From contig JBFWUT010000014.1 of the NCBI GenBank assembly GCA_050247135.1, positions 4,515-68,514 of the forward strand: a stretch of DNA of 64,000 bases, in the 5' to 3' direction. The stretch is from Berkiella sp050247135. GTDB taxonomy: Bacteria > Pseudomonadota > Gammaproteobacteria > Berkiellales > Berkiellaceae. Both the position numbers and the translations under genes were made by a program. The notes under the pieces were generated by a model. That model did not search any database. It was not told the origin of the DNA and saw only the letters and a list, made by a program, of their open reading frames with translations. Shown here piece by piece: positions 33,761 through 42,577 of the stretch; the stretch's first letter is position 1; each line of letters begins with the position of its first letter.

Positions 33761-34220
33761 AAGTGACTGCATACTGCTCAAGATGGTGAATGTACTCAGA
33801 GGGTAATTGATGCTCTCTGGCACCCGTTAATATCATCTCTTTGTACCATTGATAAGGGACTAAATCTTCGTAAATGTTATCTTTGTGCGCAATATAGGTA
33901 AATGCAAAAACACCTGGGCCTATTGTAGATGAGCTGGGAAAAACCTTTAAGGTGATGCTTTGTGTACCGCACCCTAAGCTTTGATCTTTATCCAGAAGAT
34001 GACGCTCATTGTCATTGATTTCATAGATCACACCGTAGACTTCGCATTCAGGATCTTTTACCGGAATAATATTACATTTACCTGAAGGGTCATCCTGACC
34101 ACGGCTATGGAAGTACAATTTGTACCCCATGATTTTGGCTACCCCCAAGCAAGTCGCTTGAGGCACCACTTTATGCAATCTTGCAGAAAACATCATTTCG
34201 CCATAAGCAAAATACTTCAT
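33699..34220 (-). CDS. Gamma-glutamylcyclotransferase-fold protein, likely inactive
   Basis: A 173-aa protein starting MKYFAYGEMMFSARL, the YGSN loop of the GGCT/AIG2 fold with Glu for Ser at residue 8, and VYGVIYEINDNERHLLD. In active enzymes the catalytic Glu follows the LD (LDxxEG); here the aligned position reads Gln80 (LDKDQSLG). That suggests a lost or altered activity. Gamma-glutamyl cyclotransferases act on glutathione; a binding role is possible. It overlaps the DUF3025 gene. Confidence 0.7.
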   Translation of the reverse strand: MKYFAYGEMMFSARLHKVVPQATCLGVAKIMGYKLYFHSRGQDDPSGKCNIIPVKDPECEVYGVIYEINDNERHLLDKDQSLGCGTQSITLKVFPSSSTIGPGVFAFTYIAHKDNIYEDLVPYQWYKEMILTGAREHQLPSEYIHHLEQYAVTYDPNVQRANRQKRYLESILL

Positions 34221-34326
34221 TTGGCACCTTCCTTGGAACCATCATGGATGCTTTTCATAAGTGTATACCTAAGTTCGTGCTACCCGCAAAATACAGCCAA
34301 ATTTAATTTTGTCGCCTAGATAAATT

Positions 34327-35640
34327 TCAATCATCCATCGCTTTGGGGCGACAAAACGTCTCTTTAATGAATGGCAGCATCACAAAAGCAAGAACGAGGC
34401 AAACCGGCAAAAATAACAGCGCTTCATTGTACATCTGCAAACTATAAACAGGCGCACCGTCGTTAAGCACTTGTCCATTCCATTGTTGATCAAGCAATTT
34501 ACCCACCACCGGCTGTGCAAGCGCACCACTGGCGTTGTTAAGCGTATTGATGAATCCAATTGCCGTCCCCGTCAGAATAGGCATGTTAATTTCACGCACC
34601 ACTGAAAAGGCTAAAATAAAACCACTCGAAAAAGCACCGAGTAAAAACATGAGAACTTTCATTTGAGGAATTGTCACGGGAGCATAGAGGATCGCCGACA
34701 TCACAATTAAAGTCGAGATGGCAGCAAATGCCATTGGTGATTTACGACGTGAAATCCAATCAGAAATGACCCCGTATAAAGGTCCACCTATAGCCCAACC
34801 ATAAAAAATCATCGATACCATACCACCGGCAACATCTTTTTCGATGGAATAGCGCTCGACAAAATAAGGAACTCCCCATAATTGGCCAAAACCCGTGGTG
34901 GGCACAAACATCAGGCCAGCATACAAAGAGGCTACCCACACTTGCGGCACTTTCATCACTTGTATCAAGCCTTTTAGCACTGACAGCTTATTTGCTTCTG
35001 AGTGATGTCGTCCAAAGGACTGCGTTTTAAATGGTTGATCAGAAACAATCATCCAAATAACAATACAAAGAATGCCACCCAAAATAGCACCATACAAAAT
35101 GGTATGACGCCAACCTACCAGCAAAACTAATTTAACCAAGTGTTCTTGACCAAATACGCCACCCATCATTCCGACCGCCACCATGATACCGGTCAACAAA
35201 GCAAAGCGATTTACAGGGAACCATAAAGAAGCCAGCTTTAAGCAGCCCACCACGGCAAATGAACCGCCAATCCCCATCACAAACCGCCCGACAGCTGCTA
35301 CTTCCATTACCTCGGCATAAGCAAATATCAAGCAACCCACGGTGCAAAAAGCGCAAGCGATGGTTAGCAAAATACGAGGCCCAAAGCGGTCCATTAACAG
35401 GCCCACTGGGATCTGCATTAAAGCGTAAGCGTAATAATAAAAGGCAGATAAATTCCCAAGCTGCTCAGCAGAGGTCTTAAAGGTTAATGTCAGATCATCT
35501 GTCATCACACTGGGAGAAACGAGCAGCATTAATTCATAAAAATAGAAGATTGCTGCCAATCCCCAAACCAATACAGCACGAATAGCGGAACGTTGGGAAA
35601 AATCAACTTCGCTGATATACCCCATAGGTATTGTACTCAT
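34327..35640 (-). CDS. MFS transporter
   Basis: A twelve-helix major-facilitator carrier of about 437 residues with the loop 2-3 motif GLLMDRFGPRI. The chain FYEFYELMLLVSP-type N-terminus (here FYFYELMLLVSPSVMT) and MGIGGSFAVVGCLKLASLWFP are familiar in Legionella- and Coxiella-type MFS proteins. The start at 35640 follows AAGGG by about 12 bases; an in-frame ATG at 35673 falls within the dispersed repeat. Substrate unknown. Confidence 0.83.
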   Translation of the reverse strand: MSTIPMGYISEVDFSQRSAIRAVLVWGLAAIFYFYELMLLVSPSVMTDDLTLTFKTSAEQLGNLSAFYYYAYALMQIPVGLLMDRFGPRILLTIACAFCTVGCLIFAYAEVMEVAAVGRFVMGIGGSFAVVGCLKLASLWFPVNRFALLTGIMVAVGMMGGVFGQEHLVKLVLLVGWRHTILYGAILGGILCIVIWMIVSDQPFKTQSFGRHHSEANKLSVLKGLIQVMKVPQVWVASLYAGLMFVPTTGFGQLWGVPYFVERYSIEKDVAGGMVSMIFYGWAIGGPLYGVISDWISRRKSPMAFAAISTLIVMSAILYAPVTIPQMKVLMFLLGAFSSGFILAFSVVREINMPILTGTAIGFINTLNNASGALAQPVVGKLLDQQWNGQVLNDGAPVYSLQMYNEALLFLPVCLVLAFVMLPFIKETFCRPKAMDD

Positions 35641-35669
35641 TGAATGAAAGCCCTTGTTAACCAATTTGC

Positions 35670-35746
35670 CCATCTTATTTTGGCTTTATGCTGTGTTGAC
35701 CGCCCATAGGGCTTGTCACCTTGCCTAAATCCAAACTAATTTGAGC
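35670..35746 (-). repeat. Dispersed palindromic repeat, copy E (short)
   Basis: On the minus strand it begins GCTCAAATTAGTTTGGATTTAGGC and ends with the complement of TTATTTTGGCTTTATGC, as in copies A and D, but without the central hairpin. It lies upstream of the MFS gene. Confidence 0.65.
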
Positions 35747-35827
35747 AGCGCTCTTACGAGCTAATCAATACTGCCCTTCCTTGGATTAACCTACGAACTC
35801 ACATTCCTTTTTTTATTCGTTATTACT

Positions 35828-37702
35828 TTAATTGACTTCATTTTCAATTAATTCATTGTTTGCATAGCGCGTAAAATCATGGGACAACGCCAAAGCACGC
35901 TTCTTCTCTTTAGACGTGGTGTGCCATAACATTTGCGCTAAAACAGTTTCCATTTGCTCAAAGCGGTGATCTGCTGAAATACCGAACCATGCATAAGATT
36001 GCGGAATATCGATCTTAGTGCCTACACCTTCGGCATACATTTCACCTAATAAATACTGTGCATACTCTGCTCTACCTTTGGCAGCTCTTTTGAACCAATG
36101 TAATGCGGTATGTTTGTTCATCGACACGCCATCGCCGTTATAGTACATCATGCCAATGTTATATTCCGCCAACGGATAGTGTCTTGCTGCAGCTTGGCGG
36201 AAATACTTCATGGCTAAACGAAGATTAGGAGGGACTTCTTTGCTGCGATAATAAATTTCACCTAACTCATTTTGCGCAACAGGATAACCTTGCTTAGCGG
36301 ATTCTTCATACCAGCGAACAGCCTCAATAATATCTTTATCCAAGCCAATGCCTAGCTGATACAACCGACCCACCTCATATTTGGCGATCGCATTGCCGCT
36401 AGTTTTACTTGCTTGATCGTGCCAATAAATAGATTGCTCCAAGGAATAAGGCGTGCCAATACCACGTAAATAAAGAACACTTAACATGTACTTCGCGTAA
36501 GGATCGCTATGCTTTGCCGCTTCACAATAGTGAATATATGCCATTTGCGGTGTACGGTAGTATCCTCTGCCCATCAGATAGTGATCAGCCAAACGTACAT
36601 GCGCATGGGTCACGCCATTATCAGCGGCAATTTGATACCAATAATTGGCAATCACATAATCGATATTAACGCCCGTGCCTGTGGAGTAAAATTCACCCAA
36701 ACGGTACGCCGCAAAAGGATAATCAAGATCAGCAGCAACGCGATACCAGTAAAAAGCTTTGGGATAATCTTTCTCTACACAATCACCAATCTCATACATA
36801 ACACCTAAGTTGAAAGCACCCAGTGCCGAACCACTGTCTGCTGCTTTTTGGAACATTTGCAAGGCAATTGTTTTATCTTGTCTGACACCGCGACCGGTCA
36901 AGTAAAGTTCGCCGATCTCAGCCATCGCATCGCTATATCCAGCCTCAGCTGCTTCTTGGTAGAGTTGTAGCGCTTTACGATAATTTCGTCCAACTGCATC
37001 GGATGTGGCATACAAATGCGCCATATAAAACTTACCTGCTGGAGCACCTTTTTGCGCTGCTCTTCTATATGCATTCATTGCTTGCAATATCGAGGCACGG
37101 CTACCATTGCGGGTTTCATAGAGTTGGCCTAAACGAATCATGGCATCGGTATTACCTTGATCGGCAGCGCGTATATACCAACGTTCTGCACATTCAATAC
37201 TCTTTTGTACGCCTCTGCCATAACGATGAAGATCACCCATCATTAACTGCGAACCGGCATCTCCCTGATCAGCGGCCATCCGAAACCAGGCAGCGGAAAT
37301 TTCATCATTCTGTGGAACACCGTTGCCGTAGTAATACATTTCTCCCAAACGTGCTTGGGCCATTTTATTATTTTGCTTGGCTGCGCGTTCGAAAATCTTA
37401 GCCGCTTTAGCAAAGGCTTCTGGCGTACCTTCTTTATAGTATTCTTCGCCTTTAACGTATAAGCCCTCGCTGCCAGGTGGCAAATAAAACTCTTTACCCC
37501 ACCACCATTTCCTGCGCCACAAGCTGCCACGATCTTCACTGGGCTTTTGCCAAAACCATATTTTCTGTTGGGGCGGCGCAGCGCTGGCAACTTGCGCATT
37601 CTCACTGTTGGCTTGCCTTTGTTGTCCTGGAAAAAGTTGGCACCCAGCAACCGTCAATGTCAGAAGACTTATGGCTATGGTGGGTATTCTGCCTTTTAGC
37701 AT
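35828..37702 (-). CDS. Sel1-repeat lipoprotein
   Basis: A 624-residue protein with a lipoprotein signal ending TVAGC (lipobox at about residue 20) and a low-complexity linker. From about residue 90 there follow about 14 Sel1-type repeats of 36 residues (consensus AxxWFxxAADQGxxxAQxxLGxMYxxGxGV). Sel1 proteins such as LpnE and EnhC of Legionella act in host interaction or cell-wall control. The ATG at 37702 (MLKGRIPTIAIS) is preceded by AAGGA and gives a clean signal; the longer reading overlaps the upstream gene. It lies 20 bases after the outer-membrane gene, so they are likely one operon. Confidence 0.85.
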   Translation of the reverse strand: MLKGRIPTIAISLLTLTVAGCQLFPGQQRQANSENAQVASAAPPQQKIWFWQKPSEDRGSLWRRKWWWGKEFYLPPGSEGLYVKGEEYYKEGTPEAFAKAAKIFERAAKQNNKMAQARLGEMYYYGNGVPQNDEISAAWFRMAADQGDAGSQLMMGDLHRYGRGVQKSIECAERWYIRAADQGNTDAMIRLGQLYETRNGSRASILQAMNAYRRAAQKGAPAGKFYMAHLYATSDAVGRNYRKALQLYQEAAEAGYSDAMAEIGELYLTGRGVRQDKTIALQMFQKAADSGSALGAFNLGVMYEIGDCVEKDYPKAFYWYRVAADLDYPFAAYRLGEFYSTGTGVNIDYVIANYWYQIAADNGVTHAHVRLADHYLMGRGYYRTPQMAYIHYCEAAKHSDPYAKYMLSVLYLRGIGTPYSLEQSIYWHDQASKTSGNAIAKYEVGRLYQLGIGLDKDIIEAVRWYEESAKQGYPVAQNELGEIYYRSKEVPPNLRLAMKYFRQAAARHYPLAEYNIGMMYYNGDGVSMNKHTALHWFKRAAKGRAEYAQYLLGEMYAEGVGTKIDIPQSYAWFGISADHRFEQMETVLAQMLWHTTSKEKKRALALSHDFTRYANNELIENEVN

Positions 37703-37722
37703 GATGCTGTTCCTTAGCCTCA

Positions 37723-38577
37723 TTAAACTTGATAGGTCAAGCCGACCCATAATCCCTGCGATGTTAATTCATTTGATTGGAATTGAAATCCTTGAACAGG
37801 ACCATATTTGGTTTTACCCCAAGAGATAAAACGATAGGTTAAATCAAATAAAATACAGGGGGTAATTTGATAACGCGCACCAATGCCTAACATCCCTGCT
37901 ACTGGCGTTTGACGTGCAGAAGCACTTTCAGTGGGGGCACCTGTTGCGTCATACCCGGTCGAGTTAGTGTTATTTAAAGCAGCGCCAGCTCCTGCATCTA
38001 AGTGGATCTGCAAACGGCGGGGATATAACGAAATCCAATGCGGAATAATATATTGCACATTAAATAAGAGTGCATAGGAAGTAAGATCGGCAGAGGCTCC
38101 GACATCTTCACCTAAAAACATGGGATTAGCGTAATATTTGAGCCTTTTAGAAAGCAACGCTTCTATTTCCATTCCCCAATTTTCCCAAATTTTGCCGCCG
38201 GCAAAACCAATTTGGTACAAGTTATCGGTGAAATTGGGTTGTGCTATTTGTAATGCATCAAGAGGGTAAGAGGAATTATTATTAATTTTATTGAGCTTAA
38301 CTCGAGGGTGCCCCACCAGAACTCGCATGTACCATCGCTCAGTGATGCGCGTTTGCTGAACGCTCTGTAAGAAGGCGGCATCTTCTGCACTTAAGGTTTC
38401 GGTACCTTCGGTGGCATTTCGAAAGGGACGAGTGACCCCGTTGCCATAATAGCCCCCTTCAATATCATCATCCATGACATCAAAGGTAGCAAAACAAGGC
38501 GTGGTGTGCCCACAAAGGAAGGCTAACGCCAATGCGAATGCCGTAGTGAGGGAGCCTTTAAGTTTGTTATTAAACAT
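37723..38577 (-). CDS. Outer-membrane beta-barrel protein, unknown
   Basis: About 284 residues with a signal peptide cleaved after about residue 31 (...CFA) and alternating amphipathic strands (LYQIGFAGGKI, IQIHLDAGAGAAL-like, ILFDLTYRFI) ending LWVGLTYQV. This looks like an eight-stranded opacity-type porin. The C-terminal residue is Val rather than the usual Phe or Trp. The start at 38577 (MFNNKLKG) is favoured. It is followed by the Sel1 lipoprotein gene, and the pair could work together at the envelope. Confidence 0.72.
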   Translation of the reverse strand: MFNNKLKGSLTTAFALALAFLCGHTTPCFATFDVMDDDIEGGYYGNGVTRPFRNATEGTETLSAEDAAFLQSVQQTRITERWYMRVLVGHPRVKLNKINNNSSYPLDALQIAQPNFTDNLYQIGFAGGKIWENWGMEIEALLSKRLKYYANPMFLGEDVGASADLTSYALLFNVQYIIPHWISLYPRRLQIHLDAGAGAALNNTNSTGYDATGAPTESASARQTPVAGMLGIGARYQITPCILFDLTYRFISWGKTKYGPVQGFQFQSNELTSQGLWVGLTYQV

Positions 38578-38685
38578 ACCTTTTCCTAATCCCAATACAT
38601 AAATCCATGTTGTTGAGCCTCATCAGATAACTTATCGGCTTATGCAAGCAACTGTCAAACCTTAATGCATGGTGGCTTGCACTAT

Positions 38686-38985
38686 TTAATCCGGGGGCGT
38701 TAAGGCCGCTTCATTCACTCTCTCACGCAGTTCCTTTCCTGGCTTGAAATGGGGCGCATATTTGCCCTCTGTGACCACATATTCACCGGTCTTTGGGTTA
38801 CGAGCTGTGCGAGGAGGCCGATAACGTAAAGCAAAGCTGCCAAAACCTCGGATCTCAATTCTGATGCCGTTATCCAAGGCGGTAGCCATTTGCTCAAATA
38901 TTTCTTTGACACCTTGCTCAATTAAACGCACAGGAATATGAGGTTGTTTAGTCGCCAGAATGTCAATTAATTCCGCTCTTGTCAT
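38686..38985 (-). CDS. ihfB: Integration host factor beta subunit
   Basis: A 99-aa DNA-bending protein. MTRAELIDILATKQPHIPVR, RIEIRGFGSF and the beta-arm RPPRTARNPKTGE with GKYAPHFKPGKELRERVN identify IHF-beta rather than HU. With IhfA it makes sharp bends at sigma54 promoters, so it may assist PilR-dependent transcription. In many gammaproteobacteria ihfB follows rpsA; here it stands alone. Confidence 0.9.
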   Translation of the reverse strand: MTRAELIDILATKQPHIPVRLIEQGVKEIFEQMATALDNGIRIEIRGFGSFALRYRPPRTARNPKTGEYVVTEGKYAPHFKPGKELRERVNEAALTPPD

Positions 38986-39195
38986 TTTTCTAACCTTTCA
39001 CATTAAGCCAAATAAGAGGGAGTGAGCGAATTTCATTGTAACATCGTTAACCCCATCCTATTCAACTGCCAGCCTCTTTTACAGTTTTAGCAACAGAGCA
39101 AAGACCCGTTCTCAATAGTTGATTGATTTTTATCATAAAAAAAAACTCGGCATTCAAAATGCATAGTAATCGTTAGCAACGAGAATGGAGAGACG

Positions 39196-40191
39196 ATGAT
39201 GAAATATACTTGGAACGGCCCAATTGATTTTGCCTATGAAGAAACTGAAGAAAAAAGTAATCCAACAGACCAAGATCTCGCTGAAGATATCCCTGATGTG
39301 GAAGCTAGCACTGTAGAAGATTTGATTGTCGAAGAAGAAAGCGAAACCGTCACTCAATCCGAGGTCGATCCTACCCAAATTTACTTACGCGAAATTGGTG
39401 CCTCACCTTTGCTGAGCGCACAAGAAGAAATTCACTATGCCAGATTAGCCCAATTGAATGATCTCAAGGCCAGAAACCATATGATCAAGTGCAATTTGCG
39501 CTTAGTGGTTAAAATTGCCAGACGTTATCTAAACCGTGGCTTATCTTTGCTCGATTTGATTGAAGAAGGCAATTTAGGTCTCATTCGTGCGGTAGAAAAA
39601 TTTGATCCTGAAAGAGGTTTTCGTTTTTCAACCTATGCAACCTGGTGGATAAGACAAAATATTGAACGTGCACTGATGAATCAGACTCGCACCATCCGCC
39701 TACCTATTCATGTGATTAAAGAACTTAATTCATACTTACGAAAGGCTCGCGAGATCTCTCAAACGCTTGAAAATGAACCTACTTATGAAGACATTGCCAG
39801 AGCTTTGAATATCTCACCTGATGATGTGAATAAGCTCATGCGCCTGAATGAAAAAACGCTCTCTTTGGATACGCCGATGGGCGAAGAATCGGAAAAGCCT
39901 CTTTTAGAGGCCTTAGCTGATGTCAGCTCAGAAGAACCTGCGCAAGAATTAGAAGATGCTAACCTCTATCATCGACTCAACGCTTGCCTGCAAAGCCTGA
40001 ACGAAAAGCAACGTTCCATTTTAGCGCAACGCTTTGGACTTTATGGCCATGAAGAAGCCACCTTAGAAGAAGTCGGCCAAAAAGTGGGTTTAACGCGAGA
40101 ACGGGTTCGTCAAATACAAGTCGAAGCCTTGAAACAATTAAGACAAGTACTTGAAGTGCAAGGTGTGGGATCTGAAATCCTGTTCAACTAA
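39196..40191 (+). CDS. rpoS: RNA polymerase sigma factor RpoS
   Basis: A 331-aa sigma70-family factor with the RpoS order: an acidic N-terminus, DPTQIYLREIGASPLL (region 1.2), the region 2 core FSTYATWWIRQNIERALMNQ, and HVIKELNSYLRKAREI (region 3). Region 4 has ATLEEVGQKVGLTRERVRQIQVEALK. It directs stationary-phase and stress genes. nlpD is not found upstream; ihfB is divergent. GGAGAG before the ATGATG supports the start. A strong terminator follows. Confidence 0.92.
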   Translation: MMKYTWNGPIDFAYEETEEKSNPTDQDLAEDIPDVEASTVEDLIVEEESETVTQSEVDPTQIYLREIGASPLLSAQEEIHYARLAQLNDLKARNHMIKCNLRLVVKIARRYLNRGLSLLDLIEEGNLGLIRAVEKFDPERGFRFSTYATWWIRQNIERALMNQTRTIRLPIHVIKELNSYLRKAREISQTLENEPTYEDIARALNISPDDVNKLMRLNEKTLSLDTPMGEESEKPLLEALADVSSEEPAQELEDANLYHRLNACLQSLNEKQRSILAQRFGLYGHEEATLEEVGQKVGLTRERVRQIQVEALKQLRQVLEVQGVGSEILFN

Positions 40192-40201
40192 CTCAAGACA
40201 C

Positions 40202-40227
40202 AGTAGGGCCGGCAACCCGGCCCTACT
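40202..40227. terminator. Strong hairpin after rpoS
   Basis: AGTAGGGCCGG-CAAC-CCGGCCCTACT: a perfect 11-pair stem with a 4-base loop, 10 bases after rpoS. It covers the stop codon of the convergent DUF2970 gene, so it probably serves both directions, although the T-run is weak. Confidence 0.75.
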
Positions 40228-40438
40228 AATGCCCTGCACTGGCCAGCACTAAGCGCACCACACCGTATACCACAAGCACAAACACCGTGGTCGCAATAAT
40301 CCCAATCACAATAAAATGCCACGGATTGCCTGTCGTAAAATCCCGCTTTCGCACTTTGGAACTTTGCACACCAAAAAAAGCGGCTAACACGCTTTTGGTG
40401 ACTTGCCATAGCGTCGGTTTTTCTTCTGGCTTTGACAT
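40226..40438 (-). CDS. DUF2970 small membrane protein
   Basis: From the ATG at 40438 (MSKPEEKPTLWQVTKSVLAAFFGVQ) the product is 70 residues: a short amphipathic N-terminus with the DUF2970 signature, then one membrane helix (about 45-65, HFIVIGIIATTVFVLVVYGV). Its function is unknown. AAGGG lies upstream; the longer frame from 40531 is not supported. Its TAG lies within the rpoS terminator. Confidence 0.75.
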   Translation of the reverse strand: MSKPEEKPTLWQVTKSVLAAFFGVQSSKVRKRDFTTGNPWHFIVIGIIATTVFVLVVYGVVRLVLASAGH

Positions 40439-40524
40439 CTTTGGATCCCTTAATTTACCTTGCGCCCATGTACGAAGGTCTTTAGAATTACCCCATCTTA
40501 ATAAAAATGTCATGGAGATCCTAT

Positions 40525-40758
40525 ATGACAACTGATCTTTTACAAAAATTAGAACAAAAAGTGGCTCACGCGGTAGAAGTTATCGAACTTTTGCGTATGC
40601 AAATTGAAGAGCTGGAAATGGAAAATACCACCTTGAAAGCAGAACATGAAAAATGGCGCAAAGATTTGGTGTCTTTGATTTCGCGTTTTGATCAGATCGA
40701 AGAAAAAGCCCCTCGTGCAATGAACATGACTCATGAAGAAGAATTCATGACTGTTTAG
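40525..40758 (+). CDS. ZapB-like coiled-coil protein (TIGR02449 family)
   Basis: A 77-residue protein made almost wholly of heptads (LLQKLEQKVAHAVEVIELLRMQIEELEMEN), like the small coiled-coil proteins that often precede zapA and the 6S RNA gene. A cell-division role like ZapB is a guess. The start at 40525 (MTTDLLQK) is supported by GGAG 8 bases upstream. Its end overlaps the broken bufC by 14 bases. Confidence 0.72.
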   Translation: MTTDLLQKLEQKVAHAVEVIELLRMQIEELEMENTTLKAEHEKWRKDLVSLISRFDQIEEKAPRAMNMTHEEEFMTV

Positions 40759-41482
40759 CAAGTGCAAAGCTCACTAAGTATTTTTTTGCTACACACTCTG
40801 CAAATAACTGGGGAATGTCTAATGAAGGATATTCCTCAGCACATTTCTGGCAAACCGCTTCGAACGACATCTTAGCGGAAAAATAAGTTAGCATTTTAAA
40901 TTCTTCAATGCTTAATGGCGATAAGCAAAGCATCCTATCACGAACATGCACCAACAAACGGCTTTCGCCTTCGTCAAGAGAAATGCTATCTTCACCATCA
41001 TTCACTTGATGACTTTCCCAAATTCGTAAAATAGGAAAGGCCGACTCCAGCAACGTACTATGTTCATACAAAGAAAAGATAAGACCTGCGTGTTTCTCTT
41101 GTGGCACATTCTTTAGGGCAATCATATCTAACACTGGAACTCAAGGTCCTTGTAAAGCATGATGACAAGCCCACTCTAATGCAGCCACATCGGCTAAATA
41201 ACAGAGCTGATGCATGGGTTGCGCATCATGAACGAATTGAGGAAAATTTTCTCCGTAACTTGAGATATCAGGGTTTGAATGAACGGCTTGGCGAATAAAC
41301 CCTTTTGCCATCTGTCTAAAGAAAGCGGTTCCAACCAATTTACAGCATACCGGATAAGTGGTCGCTAAAATGCTCTGCAACGTCCCCAAAAGGCTGCCAT
41401 GATAAATGGACATGCCTGTTTCTGGTGCAGGATCTTCCAAGTTGCTGATGAATTTATGCTGTAATGTTTTGAGATTGATAAT
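40745..41482 (-). pseudogene. bufC: BufC (DUF2063) broken by an in-frame TGA
   Basis: BufC is the partner protein that helps the DUF692 enzyme recognise its bufferin substrate. The minus strand from about 41482 to 40745 is one reading frame of DUF2063 type: N-terminal helix INLKTLQHKFISNLED, YHGSLLGTL, DVAALEWACHHAL, then LYEHSTLLESAFPILRIWE and LDEGESRLLVHV. It is interrupted by one TGA at 41143-41141, between HALQGP and VPVLDM, with no change of frame. The conserved N-terminal part has no standard start codon in frame (only ATT/ATC at 41482-41477); the first usable start is TTG at 41440. A decayed gene is likely; TGA readthrough is the alternative. Confidence 0.7.
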
Positions 41483-42290
41483 AACACCCTGCTATTTGTG
41501 ATTCAGATAAAAGCGTCGTAAAGGGTGGAATGTGTGTGTCCCATTCAATCAGAACTGGCTTAGGTCCCACTATTTCTATTGCTAATGCAAAGGCATCCCA
41601 CACCGCTTTGCTAACAACCCGATCATGGGTGTCTAGTAAGTGCCTAGTTTCTTTTTGATGTCCTGCTACATGAAATTGCTTCACCCGCGCAGACGGTAAT
41701 GATCGTAAATAGTTTTCCAAGCAAAATTGATGGTTAAAGGCATTGATATAAAGATTATTGATATCTAACAAAATATCGCAATCTGCTCTCTTGGCAACTT
41801 CACTTAAAAATTCCCATTCCGTCATCCTCGATTCGCTGAATTCAAGGTAGCGAGAAACATTTTCAAGTAAGATACGTTGCCCAAGAAAGTCCTGAACCTT
41901 CATGATGCGATCCACCACATGAGCAATCACTCTTTCATGATGAGGCAACGGAAATAGATCCGGAAAATAACGTCCATCGACGGAAGTCCAGCAGAGATGA
42001 TCCGATACCATGGCTGGCTCAACATGCTGTATTAATTGTTTTAACTGTTTAAGATACTCAAGGTTTAAGGGATCGGCCGAACCAATCGATAAACTCACCC
42101 CATGCAAAGTCAGAGGATAGTGTTCTCGAATAGCCAGTAAGTAAGACAAAGCAATGGCTTTATCACCTAAATAATTTTCAGAAATTGCTTCAAACCAAGG
42201 CACTTCTGGCAACTGTTCTAAAATATATTGATAATGAGGAGCACGCAGGCCAATACCGGCGCCTTGAATAGTTTCTTGCTTAAAACGCAC
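41454..42290 (-). CDS. bufB: BufB, multinuclear non-haem iron oxidase (DUF692)
   Basis: A 278-aa TIM-barrel MNIO-family enzyme. It installs thiooxazole-type modifications on cysteines of the bufferin precursor. Family motifs are seen in order: GIGLRAPHYQ, WFEAISENYLG, LTLHGVSLSIGS, MVSDHLCW with PDLFPLPH, ILLENVSRYLEF, DCDILLDINNLYIN, QFHVAGH and VLIEWDTHIPPF, which supply the His, Asp and Glu iron ligands. It overlaps bufA by one base (ATGA-type), and its end overlaps the conserved N-terminal frame of bufC. Confidence 0.9.
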   Translation of the reverse strand: MRFKQETIQGAGIGLRAPHYQYILEQLPEVPWFEAISENYLGDKAIALSYLLAIREHYPLTLHGVSLSIGSADPLNLEYLKQLKQLIQHVEPAMVSDHLCWTSVDGRYFPDLFPLPHHERVIAHVVDRIMKVQDFLGQRILLENVSRYLEFSESRMTEWEFLSEVAKRADCDILLDINNLYINAFNHQFCLENYLRSLPSARVKQFHVAGHQKETRHLLDTHDRVVSKAVWDAFALAIEIVGPKPVLIEWDTHIPPFTTLLSESQIAGCYYQSQNITA

Positions 42291-42553
42291 TACCTGGTTT
42301 TTCCACCGACAATCTTCTCACAAGTTCCCTTAGGAAGATAAATCCAATCATTGGGATCACCATCCTTAGCAGATTGGCTTGCGCAAGCATGAATTTCCGC
42401 GCCGCAATCGTTTAATCCCGATTTAACAACCCCATAACATTTCTCTAAGCCTTCTTTATTTACTTTAGGCGCCGCGTTCGCCCCATTCACTGTTGTGACG
42501 CCAAGGGCTAATGCAGCCAGCAAGGCTGATTGAACAATAACTTTAGGATCCAT
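42290..42553 (-). CDS. bufA: BufA1 bufferin precursor (DUF2282)
   Basis: An 87-aa exported peptide precursor: signal peptide (residues 1 to about 27, LLAALALGVTTVNGANAA) followed by the bufferin-1 core, with four conserved Cys at 39, 50, 57 and 78 (EKCYGVV, NDCGAE, HACASQ, GTCEKIVGG). In described systems such peptides, after cysteine modification by BufB/BufC, bind copper and related metals and protect against overload. The ATG follows AGGAGAAAGGTAC, a strong site. Confidence 0.9.
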   Translation of the reverse strand: MDPKVIVQSALLAALALGVTTVNGANAAPKVNKEGLEKCYGVVKSGLNDCGAEIHACASQSAKDGDPNDWIYLPKGTCEKIVGGKTR

Positions 42554-42577
42554 GTACCTTTCTCCTAGCAGACTCGC

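Noticed and set aside
37003..37401. A 132-aa open frame on the plus strand inside the Sel1 gene
   Set aside because: Antisense to regular Sel1 repeats; the repeat structure itself explains the long open frame.
41132..41152. The bufC TGA as a selenocysteine codon
   Set aside because: The equivalent BufC position is not a conserved Cys, and no convincing bacterial SECIS hairpin could be made out just after the TGA. Nonsense mutation or plain readthrough is simpler.
40745..41440. Two separate small genes in place of bufC
   Set aside because: Both halves lie in one frame with only one TGA between them, and the two parts match consecutive halves of a single DUF2063 protein.
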